DNA of 64,000 nt from positions 12,310,955 to 12,374,954 of the forward strand of contig NC_049991.1 in the NCBI RefSeq assembly GCF_000003815.2, written 5' to 3'. The notes beneath the pieces were generated by a model. That model was not told where the DNA came from. It saw nothing but the letters and a program-made list of their open reading frames with translations, and ran no database searches. Of this stretch, positions 1-12,267 are shown one piece after another (within the stretch, counting starts at the first letter, position 1; every line of letters begins with the position of its first letter). Origin of the DNA: Branchiostoma floridae. Taxonomy: Eukaryota; Chordata; Leptocardii; Amphioxiformes; Branchiostomatidae. Both the position numbers and the translations under genes were made by a program.

Positions 1-2905
1 CTTTATTTGATGAAGTGTGCCTGTATTTCTTTTTTTCTTGTTAATAAATTACAGTTTTAACAGGTGAACCAAGTTTGTAGAAATGCTCTCTTGTAATGCT
101 ATTCATTACACCAAAAATACCTGTAACATTGTCAGACCACAGAAATAAAAACATAGGGTCTTCTCAACTGCTTTGAAAAGTTATCAGAAGGAAACTTTGT
201 GGTATCATAAGGCTTAAGCTCTGTCTGAATCTTTGCAGAGAATTTGGTAACAACATTTCACTCAAGCACTGGACCAATGCTGACCTACGTGTTCTGCATA
301 GAACAAGAAGCATCAATGTTGATGATATCCCATAAAACAGTAATAAAATGTAAGAAGGGACCAGGAAGTGTGAAAATACAAAAATATTCCAACATGATTG
401 AATGTTGGTACGATTATGACAAGGGATAGCAAACAACGAGCTGGAAACATTTAAATTAGCTGCATATAATGTTATATATTCCGACTGGTCTGTCCTCGAA
501 AAGTTGGCTTCACCAAGTGTGGCACACAAGTAACGTTAATAGCCAACAGCTTAATTGTAAACTTAAAATCTAAGGAAAAGCATTAATGTGCAAATGACGA
601 TGTTGATTAAGTGGGGACAAAAATTTACGACCTCGAAATATTTCAAGAAAGAAGTTGTGTATTAGTGCTGCCTTTGTAAGTGAAGAACCCAAATTGGCCT
701 TTTGGCTTGCTGCTTTTTATTGAGGTCATTAGTGATTAGGTATGACCTGTGTAATTGTTGGACAGAACATCGTGTAGCCGCTTCTGTAAAAAAAGTTACA
801 GAATGGATAAATTTGACCTCCAAAACTCATTGATAACTCTAATCATGAAGCACTGTCCAAACGCTCCCATACCTGGGACTACTTTTTCTCCGCGCATTCC
901 TCCTTGTTGTGCTTGGGCGGAAACGCGGATGGCGATCAGACATACAACCGCACATCCGGCCGCCATTTACCTGACATCAGGAGATCGAGGGGTGGAGTTC
1001 CCTGTTGTTTCTATCACAAGCTCTACATTCCAGTAAGTTTGTCACCTTTTATCTCATCCACGCATACATTGAAATACTTCTTACGTAGTTTGAAAGCCTA
1101 CAAGTGTAGAAGATCGCGTAGGTGTTCGTGATTTTTTCGGGGCGAAGTTTTGTGTGGCCGTGCGACGGTAGCCCACTTCCTTCCTTGGGGAGGGCAGCTG
1201 CAGGCATGCATGACACTATAGAATGGGAGGGCCAAGTCTGGAAAATTCCAATTTTCTGATCAACAGTTAGGTTAGTTGTAAAAACCCTTGCAATATCTGT
1301 CGTGAAACGTTTCATTTCGCCTTCGATGTATGCCGCCTAAGATTTAAGCTACTGCAAAATTATCTCGTAAATTTATGAAAATTTGCAGGTGTAACGTAAT
1401 CTAGCACTCGAAACGTCTAGAAAAATGAAGGCAGTGCAACCAAAATCCTTCAGTTGAAGTGAATAGAAAGTTAAGGGACATATTAAAGGACGATGTTTTT
1501 ATGTTGGCATCAGGACTTTTAAGCATAACACTGCCTTATTTGCATTGCAGTTGTTCCCATTTTCAAGGGTGATGGGCAAACACCACTTGTAAATTTGATT
1601 GCCTTGCATGATGTCACACAAGCGCTGTAGAAGGAGGAAGTTGCGATGATAAATTATACAAATCGTGAGCTGTTGATAATTTGATGTGTGCATTATTTAA
1701 TGCTATCCTTTTCATCTTTTATTCTAAATGGGATCTCTGAAATGTCTTAAAAGACGTTCAACTGGCTTTTCTAGTTACATGTACTGGCTTATTTGTTCCA
1801 CCAGGTCTGAAGAAAACGTGTACTGGTATTTCCAATTTTTCAAACCATGTACAGATAACGTTAACACTAACTGTTAATAATATTACAGCCTTGTCACAAA
1901 CTTTTAGATTAGGGGGCTAATATTAGAAAGTAGCAGGCAATGCGCGTAGCGGCTTGCGGCGAGCCACGAAGTGGCGAGCGGGGGGTAGGTACGGGAGGGG
2001 GGGTCCCTCCGTCCCGTAGGGGGGGTCTGGGGGGGCCTCCCCCTGGGAAAATTTTTAAATTTAGACCCCTAAATATGGTTTGGGGGTGTATTTTGGGTAA
2101 CTTTTATTGTTATCTTTATCTTTAAACTTCCAATTGACAAAAAAATCCTGAATTTCAAAAAAATTCGGCATAGGTTCCCCGCTATGACCCCTAACCGGGG
2201 GCCAACTATCAGAAAACTGCCAGAGGTTTTTATCAAAACAAATTGCTGGGGGATTTTGTAACGGGGAGCACTGGACTTAAACTTTTATTTTTTTAAATTC
2301 TACCCCAAAGTAGCCGGCTGGAAAAATGTAAGTAGGTGGCTAAAATTGCCGCCTGCCGCCTTGTTTTGACAAGGCTGAATATTATCTTACAGTCATTTGA
2401 AGAACAGTTTGTATTTGGTTGCTGTTTGTGCATTTGGAATAGAAGATGTTGCCAAATGTGAAAGTTATGAATCATGAAACAGTGAAAGTTTTGTGACCTG
2501 TTCATGCATCTCATTACAGGGAAGATCATTTAGTAATTGTCAGGGGCATCAATCACAAAGTGATTAGATTTAGTCAGGAGGTTATTATAGGGGGTAGGAT
2601 TTAAGATTAACATTATATATGTAGATTTGGTGTAGTTGCAAGTTTTCATATTCTGAAAATAGATGAATTCTTTTTCTTTTGGTAACAGAGGACTATGCAT
2701 TTCATTTAAAAGTTGTGCATGTAATGATCTGAATAAACCCAACTTGCCCATAAGATTGTTGACTGATCCCTAGGGGCTGAGGCTCAAGGTTCAGGTAGAA
2801 TGGTCCTAATGGAGCGCACCATGGCATGAGAGAATAGTCACTAAAGCAAACAGCACCCAGTGTCAGGTCAGACCAAACTGTTGGATTTCAAGTGGGGGTG
2901 GTATG
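1..2905. other. Intergenic stretch, no supported coding exon
   Basis: Short open frames occur on both strands, but none has a recognisable domain or an exon-like pair of splice sites. AT-rich sequence dominates, apart from a CpG-rich patch at about 890-1035 (listed separately) and a strongly G-rich stretch at 1975-2045 with many runs of five or more G, which could be low-complexity repeat or G-quadruplex-prone DNA. The longest frame is 121 codons on the minus strand at 164-529; it lacks any family hallmark. Confidence 0.5.
890..1032 (+). promoter_or_regulatory. Candidate CpG-rich promoter and noncoding first exon
   Basis: A GC- and CpG-rich patch sits in otherwise AT-rich DNA. It contains GGCCGCCATTT, the reverse of the AAATGGCGGC core bound by YY1, which is common just downstream of TATA-less start sites. 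The patch runs into a good splice donor (TTCCA|GTAAGT) at 1032/1033. On the plus strand the next gene is the Rho-GDI gene, whose start codon lies in an exon that begins with a 3' splice site, so a separate upstream noncoding exon must exist. This patch is a candidate for it, about 14 kb away. The link to that gene is inference. Confidence 0.3.
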
Positions 2906-5102
2906 CACTACAGCGGCGATCCCGTTATAGTTAACACCCGTCAGCGTCAGTGACGCGTCAGAAATCGTCAGTGACGCGTCAGAAATCGTCAGTGACTGGT
3001 CAGAAACCGTCAGACATCGTCAGACGCCCGTCAGAATTCGTCAGAGTCAAACGCTGACCAGTCAGCGTCAGCGTTAATGATATGTATGAGATGGGGTCAG
3101 GTTTCATGTTTATTTTGTACCCCGACAAGACAATAGCAATTTTGTCACCTCCAAGCGTGCGAGTTTTCGTTGCGATGTTGCGGCAGGTCGTTGACCCCCG
3201 AAATACGCAGCTTACGTGGATATGCCACGCTTCTGGGAGGGGAAAGTTGTTAACTTAATAATTGCTCTTCTGAACAGCTAAAATACACACACAAACCTAA
3301 AAGGGGTTGGCAATGATTAGAGTATGAGTCATTCTTGTTGAAGATTAATTGCTAAAAAAAAATTCAGTGTTGTCTTCTCGAGCCGACTGTGGCCATATTG
3401 TTTAAATTTATCACGTTGTTATTTGGGCTCTAACCGCTCGACCGATCTGAGACTGGGAGGGACTTATATACGGACTTTCAGTGCTTTAGCGACTCATTTG
3501 TTAGATCGTTATTTTCTACGGGTTTCATTTGATAAATGTAAAAAAAATGGCATCGTGGTCAATAATGACACCGGGGAAATCGTCTGACACGGCCGGGTAC
3601 AATCGACATTTTTGATCATGCGAAATTTCCAGGTACGGGTGAAGAAAAGCCGGCCTGAGAAACCAATTGTTATATTCTTTAGCAGATAAATGACAGATTT
3701 TATCGAGATCGATTCTTGTCTTGCACTTGTCGGCAAATACCGATATTTTTTGTATTGCTTCAAAAACTCACACATCGACGGGAAACACGTGAAGTTTCCA
3801 ATTTCCCGAGCCGAAACAGTCCGTGCGATTAGAAAAACAGCTCACAAAACTGCGATCTACGTAGTAGCTAAGTGAATACTCGTATATGATTGTAACGCAG
3901 TTTGAAAAGCTAGCAATGATATCCGATGTTACAAAACTGTGTCAGCGTTTTTATGTATCCACGGAACAAAGAAAAATACGGCAAAATGTAAAGCACAGCG
4001 CATGCTAAAGAAGATATTGGACCCGAACGTACCTTACGTGTAAACAAACATGAATGCTAGCGGTACAACTTCTCTGCGGGTTCAAACTGCGATTGATTAA
4101 GCCGAAGATTTAACTAAAATTTGTGCACTGTAACAAAAATAGCGACAACTGTTTGGGATCTGGATGAAACTGAACTATAGATTATACGATTTGATACATC
4201 GGCTTCTGATCGCGCGCGAAACAGCAGCTCCGAGGACGGCCACTACAAATGTACACTCTCCCACGATGCGCGATCTTGATTGACAGATCGCGGTTGTTTG
4301 AAGATCGTGCCGCCCGCGCCGGACTGTCTGAAACTTTGCAGGACGCAAATTCAATCATTTTTGACAGCCAACCAGCAAAGAGGAAAACTGACAGCAAAAA
4401 TAACTTGATACTTGTCTATAAATGAGGTTCTGTCGCCGGCGTTCGAAGAACCCCGAAACATGGCTCGCAAAAAATAAACGAAAGACTTGCAGTTCGAAAT
4501 CTAATACCGGTAAGACCAAGGAGGTTACTTGGTAAGACGGAAAATTTGTGGCAACCAGGAACCGGGATAAATCTAAAAGAGGGAAGGGCCCATGCAGAAA
4601 AAAATGTTTTGTCCATCAGACGTGCCCGTCGAAACATTGAATGAGCCAGCTGTCTCTTTCTGTCAAATTTATGCATGATCAACATATCCGATGCTTTATT
4701 TAGTACATTACTTGTGCTCGCAATTATGAGGGTAACGAATTTCTGTTTAGGCTCTGGAAACTACAAGGGCGTGTTTCCCGTCGGCGTGCGAGTTTTCGCA
4801 GGTAATTAAAGGGGATTGTTGTAAACAAAACAAAACATTATCGTGTTTGGCGATAAGTGGAAGACAAGAATTGATCCGGTAAAATCTCTTGTTATTAATT
4901 AATGTTTTGAGTAGAGTTACTACTATATGGTTCCTCAAGGCGGTTTTATTAAATCCTTAGAATTTTTGAGTCCATGGCAAACGTGTACAATCATCATCAT
5001 CTGTGTACAATACAATTTACCGCCATGGTAAAGATCACCGTAATTACGATAAGTTGATTATTAATTAGACATCATTAGCTACTTTTGTAGGCTAGGAATT
5101 TA

Positions 5103-5710
5103 GGTTTTCGTCCGCCGGCTTTTTCCTGGAAACACTGCTGCTCGTACCGTCAAGGGCGCAACTCAGCATGAAGACCTACCTGTTCCTGAGGGAGCTCTTG
5201 GGTCGGAACATCGCCATCGGACGTTCCTGCTCATCGGACAGTCGACCAGGGCATATTCCAACCATACGCCATGGCATATAATCAACCTTATGTGTTTTTG
5301 AATCTATTTATTAAGTGTGTTTTGTCTGATATCAGTTCAAAAGTTCTGTTGAATTCACTAACACTAGTTCTAGTTCTACTTTGTTTAACGGTAGCTAGGC
5401 TAGAAAAGTAGGATTCAGGTCACCATCCGCCGGCTTCCTTGGCACTTGTCGAGGTTGCAACTCAGCCAAGACCTACCTGTTCCTGGCGGAGCTCTCGGGA
5501 CAGAACATCGCTGACGGGCAGTCGACCGACGAAACCATACTCCAGGGCATATATTCAACCTTATGTGTTTTTTAATCTAATTGTTGTGTTTTGTCTGCTG
5601 TTAGTTCAAAAGTTCTGTTGGATTAACTAACATTGGTTCTATTTCTAATATGGATAAAGGGATTCGGGTTTCCATCCGTTTAATAGCTTCCTTGGCACAA
5701 TGATGATCGT
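5103..5710. repeat. Tandem duplication, two units plus a partial third
   Basis: Unit 1 starts near 5103, unit 2 near 5411 and a partial third near 5660. Each begins with a form of CCATCCGCCGGCTTCCTTGG, and units 1 and 2 continue through shared blocks such as AAGACCTACCTGTTCCTG, CAACCTTATGTGTTTTT and GTTCAAAAGTTCTGTTG. The units differ by several substitutions and indels, so the duplication is not recent. It lies inside the larger inverted-repeat element at 2906-7953. No coding frame runs through the units consistently. Confidence 0.7.
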
Positions 5711-6679
5711 TGAGAAATCTTACGTGCGTGCAACTTATGTACGCTTCATCATAACATATAACGTTTAAAACCTGGAAGGTAAGTTTATACCAGGTTTTCC
5801 ATCATCATTCTGCTGCTATCCGATCGAAAATCATCTATTCCGAGTGTTGGAAATACGGTAAGTACATTGCTAAATGCGCTAGTGTATGAAGAAACCCAAT
5901 GCCTTAAGTCATCTCGAGTCGCTGTGGTACCACATACAAAATGCTTCAGTATAAACCACAACTGAATCTGTCTAACAAAGAGAGAGACGCTTTGTGTGGA
6001 ACATAACGATGTGAGTTTACGATAAATGTCGTTCAAAAATATTCAAAATATATTCATCGACACTAAATATCGCTATCAAGTAGAATAAACCAAGAAAAAA
6101 AATCAAACACGGCGGAAAAACATGCACCGTGCTGATTGTTCTTACAATAAATGAATGAAGACCTTTATTGCACATTTTTGCCACACCGGGCCGGCGGGCC
6201 CGGGCGGTACAGTACCGGCGGGCCCGTTCTTTGAGAATGCCGCCAAACCAAGGTCCTTGGTGAAACTCAAAGAAGCCGCGCCCCGGCCGCATGTGTCAAT
6301 CAATTGAGCGGCGCGGTGGGAGGGTCCGGGTCAGACCCATTTTTGCTACAATTCTACCGGTATCTGAACATCTAATAAACATATTCACATGCACAAAACA
6401 TCTATTGATTTTGATTACAACAATGCAGGCCTCATATTTTCACCCCAAACCCCAAAGATTGACAACATTTCCCACTTTCTAAACGCCACACAAAACTCTA
6501 TCCTAAGCCGTGACGTCGTGATTACGACGTGTACACGCCGCCTGCGTGTGTCATACCGAGGAGAAAATTGTCTCACTATAGAATCTTTGGTTATAATTAA
6601 TAGGAAGCGAGGACGAAGTAGCTCTAATTAGTCTAAAATAGCTCCACCATTCCAGGTGTGTATTTGTCGAACGTTAATG

Positions 6680-7470
6680 GTGCAAAGATATTCCTATCAA
6701 AATTCGTAGGTTTTCCGCGTGCGTGCGAGTTCCCGATCGCTGATCACAAATTCGGCGGCAAAATCTTCGATAAAAAACACACCAAAACCTCTTCAAAGCG
6801 GATTATTTGACAGAGAACTCCTTTTTTTCAGTGCTGTGCCGTTAAATTCTTTATATACACTGATATAAACATAGCCAAACACGTAGTTCCTGCAAGCTCG
6901 GCCTCGCGAGGAGCCGCCAATCCCTTCGTTTCCCGCCAACAGTTGTGCAAATCTTGCCTACAGTAGCCAATCAGAGACACGTATGTGCTACGTCACGTAA
7001 TATTTACATACTGTTACGCAATGCTGTGCCCGTCGTCCGTAATGTAGCAGCTAAACATGGCAAAGTTTTCAGTGGAAGTTTACGCCGTATTTAACTTAAA
7101 AATACCGGGACTCGAACTTATATGATATTTTTACGTCTTGCACAATAATTATATAAATGTAGCCCAGCCAAAAATGTATTTTTGTAGTCGATCATGACCG
7201 GCAGCTCGCTTGTTTGATCATCAAATTGATGGTTGTCTGCCGCTAGTTTCTGGCCGATGGGCGTGCTTTGTGTTGCCGAAAATAATATAACGTTACATTG
7301 CCGCGTTCTTCGGGTTGACTTTTTGGATTGACCTTTATTTTATTAAAAGAAATAGGTATCCTGAGAATGTTTCCCCACCTCAGAACTTTTTTACTACACA
7401 GTGTCGTGAACATGATGTTGACAATTTTGCTCCGATTTTTTGCAAACGTAGCGCTACACTACCTCCCGGC
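6680..7470. repeat. Diverged dispersed repeat, copy 1
   Basis: Segments here recur in order near 11440-12220. Shared parts include a block with TCTTCGATAAAAAA followed by CAAAGCG (6760-6800 versus 11520-11560), and a later block with GGGTTGACTTTTTGG / GGGTTGACATTCATT followed by GAACATGAT and TTTTGCAAA (7310-7450 versus 12085-12210). The copies are well diverged. This copy lies inside the 2906-7953 element. I cannot assign a family. Confidence 0.45.
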
Positions 7471-7997
7471 CGGCGCTCGCTGAGCAGAGTTTTATCGAGG
7501 AACGCTACTTTCGTGATAAAATCTATTGCAACAACAATAATCAACAGGCAAATAAAGAGCTGATGAGCAAAATAAGTAATTGATAAAGTAAGAACAAACA
7601 ACTCCACTCTTTAATAGCAAGCAGTACCAGAAGAAAATGTCTGTATAATTCGATCTACTGAAATGCAGGCAAGATCGCCGTCTCTTTCCGCTGTTCCGTT
7701 TTTGTATCGGCAAGTTACTGCGCAGCATGACGCAAATTAGTTCTCCTCCCACTAATCTGTGATGTTACCGCGGCCTGCATATGAATGGTTCGTCATTTGA
7801 TAACGCTGACCAGTCAGAAATGCGGCAGTCTCCGTCAGTGACGCGTCAGAAAAATGCTGTGACGGAATAATGTCCGTCAGAAATCGTCAGTGACGCGTCA
7901 GAAATCGTCAGCGTCAGTGACGGGTGTTAACTATGGCGCGAACGCCGCTGTAGTATGATGGTGTTTGGTGGGGCAGATCTGGAAATCCTGTGTCCTT

Positions 7998-8350
7998 CAC
8001 AGCGTGCAAAATACCACTTGCACATTTGCACATTGCATCCACTTTTTGCTTGGTGCAACTTACTTCTAAACTCAGGTTGCACAGTGTGCAACATAGATTT
8101 TTGAGCCTCAGAACTTGATTTTGTTGTCAATTTACTTGGAAGAAAAAATGGATCAAGGCAGCTTCATTTTATATCAGCCAAACATTTCAGTAATTGCCAA
8201 TTCCTCAGCAGATGGACATTATCGGAAGAACAGAACAGAAGCAATCATACACGTGCACATGCACACACACGTGCAACTTGAAATTCAGATGTTTTTGCCC
8301 CAGGTTGCACACTGTCCAACCTGGCTCAGAAAAGTATTTTGTACACTGCT
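7998..8350. mobile_element. Possible MITE built of TTGCAC-rich sequence
   Basis: The left end CAGCGTGCAAAATACC and the right end, read on the other strand, GCAGTGTACAAAATACT are imperfect inverted repeats about 350 bases apart. Between them are repeated CAGGTTGCAC-type motifs also present in the elements at 16905-17192 and (more weakly) 58201-58487. Together they suggest a family of short non-autonomous hAT-like elements. The target-site duplication is not clear here. Confidence 0.35.
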
Positions 8351-11300
8351 TCATTTCATGTGTATATGATACAGATCATGCTAGTAATTTTTTGTTATTT
8401 GATGCTGCATGCAAGTCAACATTTCTCAAACCATTTGTACAATGTACATAAGTATTATTATATCTCCTTATGTTATGACTTCTGTATGTCACTGCAACTT
8501 TCCTTTCGAAAAGAACTTAGGTTGTTAGACAGCTCTGCAGCTATGATACATGTACACTAGTAGTACATGTTGGCACTCGTCCTGTAAATATACTAGTAGT
8601 GTCATACTGTTTGATGTTAGAACTGCGAAGTTCTGAGCTGAGGTCACCCTTCGGAAATGGGTCATATCCCAGTGTTTGTTTAAACCTGTGGGGTGCTGCC
8701 TACTGTGGAATGTTCTGGGCCTGGTCCACTGTAGAGTAGTCCTTTCTAATCTGTGCTGCTACCAGGACAACAGGCATGCTAAGCTAACAAAAGGCTCTGT
8801 AGTGTACTATCACCGTGCTGTCACCATAGGATGAAGACTTGTATTATGTTGTATACCATTACAAGTACTACACATGTATCATTGATAGGTAACTGTGACC
8901 CAGCACCTGTGTTTGATGTGGGTAGTACTAGTGGTATATACTTGCAGTCTTTTGATTGATATTCAGAAAATCCAAAGAGTTTCTGAGAGGTCTTTGGTTG
9001 GTCAGTCGTCACCAGGTATTGAGTCCGCTAGTTCTTTAGTTCTACAGTACATAAGGCTATTATATACTGAGTCTGCCTCTGATTAATGAGTGTATTTCTG
9101 TTCAAATGTAAACGTTAAGTGCCTAACAATATGTTTCTTTGACAGCAGGTCTTGAGTACAGTAGTACCACAGGCATTTACTGATTTAGCTTCCTGGAGAC
9201 CCTTGCCAAGGGTTACCAATTTGGGTAGTATTGTTAGGGGGAGATTGAAAAGTTGTGTTGTGCTGGCAAAGCCATAAAACTCTAATGATAACCATGGTCA
9301 AACACTGTGTCAGCCATTAACGTACTTCAACTGTTTAAAGAGTTACTAGGTATAATCAGACGGTATTTATTGTCTGTGAAGTCATTAGCAACAGTTAGAA
9401 TTCAAGTTGAGAATTAGGCACTAAAGCAAATTTTAGCATGTTTCGTTTATTTGCATGGTAGAAGAAAAGAAATAGAAAGGTAAGAACATGTAAGATTTGT
9501 GTTCAAGATTGTGTATTCTTGTCCAGATTTCCTGTTCCTTTGAAGTGTAGAGGAACATTTGTTTGTCTGACATGGGTGTACTGTGGTTTCCACACTATCT
9601 CCTGATCAGATCCATGATCACAGGAAAGAGGAGGCCACAGAAAATTGATCTTCTACCCTGCTTGACTTCACAAGGTCACAGTTCATGGTAGGGAGAACTT
9701 AGTATTTGATCATGTGTCACTCACACTCCCCCTCAACGTATAGATTCAACTTTTAACCAGTCCAATGAAGTACATTTGATATGTTCTATCAAAAAGTCCT
9801 GCTATGCTGTGTGTTTTGTAGTGCCAAACATGATTCTCATCCAAAGATTCAAAATGAAAGGGACAGTTGCTTCCTGTGTGTCACATGAGAAGAGAAACAG
9901 CTTTTATTTACAGGTATATAAGCTGAATTTCAGTCCTCTAAACTGAAAGAGAGTCTGCCATTCCTGAGAGCCAAAATATAATTTTGTAAATAGGTCATTA
10001 ATTTTGAGAAAGCTGTGATTGCTGTTTGATGTCTAAAGGTTGTAAGTTAATGTAACCCAATTGCGCATGCAGTAATAGGACTGGTGATGTCTGTGTGATA
10101 TGCCCAAGGGATGCACCAAAAAGGTTGGATTTTCCCTGGTTGCAGTTGGAGCCCTAATAAAAGCTATGATGTCACTAATGCATTAGTCATAGCTGGCGAT
10201 CACAGAGCTATTTTTGCATCTACTGTAGACCTTTTCTTTCACTTGACTCAAGGTAAAAGTATGTACATTGTATATAGTCAGCCTTAATTTTACTGTTGAA
10301 TGGTTGGACACTGTCCTTTGAGAAAACAGGCCTGTGCAATATAACATTTGGTCTCATAGATTGCATACATATTAAATTCAGACAGATTTAGATGTACAGT
10401 AGTAAACAGTAGTGGGTGAGAAATTAATTTTTTTGTCTCCGTAGTTGAAAAGAAATTCTGCTGAAAGTCCTTTTTCAAAGGCATTGGCCTTTGAGCTTTT
10501 CCATTGAAGTTCCTGTTATATTTCTTGTTAGAGGTGATGTGATTTGATTACAGTCAAAATGCTGAAGGCAACACATGAAAATGAAATGGCAAGATGATTG
10601 GATTTGCACCGGCTTCAGCACGTACATGTAGTTCCACGTATCACATACAAAATAGTCTGTTGGCTGTGCATGTATTAATCATTGGTATGACGATGCTGAA
10701 AAAAATATCACCCCTTTGTTTACACCAGTATCGGGCTGTATCAAGATATAACCAGCAGACCAGCAAGTTGACATTTCCTGTTTACTGAGGATGTTTTAAC
10801 ATTAGTAGTGTTTGCAAGGTAAGAAAAATTATGTCAGCTTCAGACATTGTTGTGAAGGTCTTTATGTATCATATTATTTGTTTTTCTCCATGGATATAAC
10901 ATGCTCAGCTTGCTTTGGGCATCACAAAATAGACCTGATGCAGCTGAGTGAGTGATTCTTTTCAGTCATTTGCTTTGTAAACATGAAATTTTGCATTTCT
11001 AGTGAAACTGTAATCTGGTTCAGAGAATTCCACTTAGCCTGGATATGTAGGTCCATGTTTGCTTTGATAAGCTTTCCTTTGAAAAGCTGCTGTCTGTTCC
11101 TTTTCTTGTAAATAGATGTGATCTAGTCTGTGTAACACAAACTCCGCTGTCCAGGGCTCTAACTGGCGGATGTTTGGCGGGCTGCTATAAGCGAGATTAA
11201 GGCCCACTTTACATTACGCTTTTCGCGTTAGCGGTAAATTTCCCGTTATCGGGACGCCGCTATCGGCACCTCTTTAGACACACCGCCCGGAAATCTGACA

Positions 11301-11439
11301 GGACACCCGCGGCGCGCGGTGGAATGTAAAATCTTGGTGTCTACCCGTAAAGATCGCAGTTTTTTTAGGCTGCGCGTTGTTATATTGAACAACTGTTAAT
11401 TTTTTGTTTGCGTACCGCTACCAAGTGATTGAAAATTCA
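8351..11439. other. Intergenic stretch, nothing recognised
   Basis: No frame with splice sites or recognisable protein similarity was found. There are only short open frames, typical of noncoding AT-rich DNA. The GC content rises around 11150-11340 at the approach to the repeat copy at 11440-12220; this rise may be the start of a larger repeat. A CAGGGCTCTAACTGGCGG string at about 11150 resembles a hAT-type terminal sequence, but I found no matching opposite end. Confidence 0.4.
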
Positions 11440-12220
11440 AATACGTGACTTGCATGAGAAATACAAGTCCCTGACTACGTTGTTGTTTCGCTGACACTTC
11501 CGGTAACTTCGACCACAAAATTTTCGATAAAAAAGCACTTAAAAACCCTTTCAAAGCGAACTGTTTGAACTTTGATAGAAGATCCCTTTCTTTCAGTGAT
11601 AACCTGCTAAACTATGGCTACGTACTGAAATAACCGTGAATATACGCATAATTCCTGCAGGTATAATAACTACCTTGTACGTAAAAACTCAAGCTGCCAG
11701 CAGTTCATGTAGCGGGAATTTCCCCACCAATGTCATAGCAACGGCCACCACTGTCATAGCAACGGCCAATCGGAGACGCGTAATGGGATTACTTTATACA
11801 AAATTTGCAGAGATAGTGGCTTCTGGTTTCGGTACAACGTAACGATGTATTGCAGGAGAAAATATTCGGAATCGAACTTGTATATTTTTTTACAGGTCTT
11901 CCACGAAAATTGTGCAAAAGTAGGTCGTCCAAAAATGTGAGAATGAGACTATTTTTCGCTGACATCCCGCCTCCTTTGAAGGTTGACTGCAGACCCGATT
12001 GACGTAAGAGCCTGCGTAGGTGGCCATTATGGAAAAGGCAGGCCGTGAAAACTATTTTTTCTGCGTAGTTCGAGTTGATTTTTGGGTTGACATTCATTCT
12101 ACTAGTATATAAAAAGCAACTATCGGGAGACTGTTTTCTTATCACTGTATTCTTACCCATCGTTATGAACATGATCGTTGCTCGCAATTTTCCTCCAATG
12201 TTTTGCAAATCTGTACCCAA
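11440..12220. repeat. Diverged dispersed repeat, copy 2
   Basis: Counterpart of the repeat at 6680-7470, in the same orientation, with the shared blocks described there. A minus-strand open frame of 144 codons (11789-12223) overlaps it, but neither the other copy nor any known family supports it as a gene. Confidence 0.45.
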
Positions 12221-12267
12221 CATTTCCGCGCCATATGCTAATAAGCGTGCGCTTTATGCTAAACGTC

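Larger units (their letters stand above)
2906..7953. mobile_element. ~5 kb DNA element with inverted ends and subterminal arrays
   Basis: The left end reads CACTACAGCGGCG followed within 20 bases by ATAGTTAACACCCGTCA. The right end, read on the other strand, gives CTACAGCGGCG and again ATAGTTAACACCCGTCA. TATG lies directly outside both ends (2902-2905 and 7954-7957), a likely target-site duplication. Just inside each end is an array of short GTCAG-rich units around the palindrome TGACGCGTCA (about 2939-3080 and 7806-7928). The interior has no open frame resembling a transposase, so it is probably non-autonomous or a composite of nested repeats. The superfamily is unclear. Confidence 0.6.

Noticed and set aside
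164-529. 121-codon minus-strand open frame near the left edge, and overlapping plus-strand frames
   Set aside because: No recognised domain, no splice-site support that fits a gene, and both strands are partly open, as expected for AT-rich noncoding DNA.
1940-2125. G-rich open frame encoding Gly/Pro-rich peptide
   Set aside because: Low-complexity translation of a G-rich tract; no codon or splice evidence of a gene.
11789-12223. 144-codon minus-strand open frame
   Set aside because: It lies within a diverged dispersed repeat; the other copy (6680-7470) does not keep the frame, so no selection is evident.
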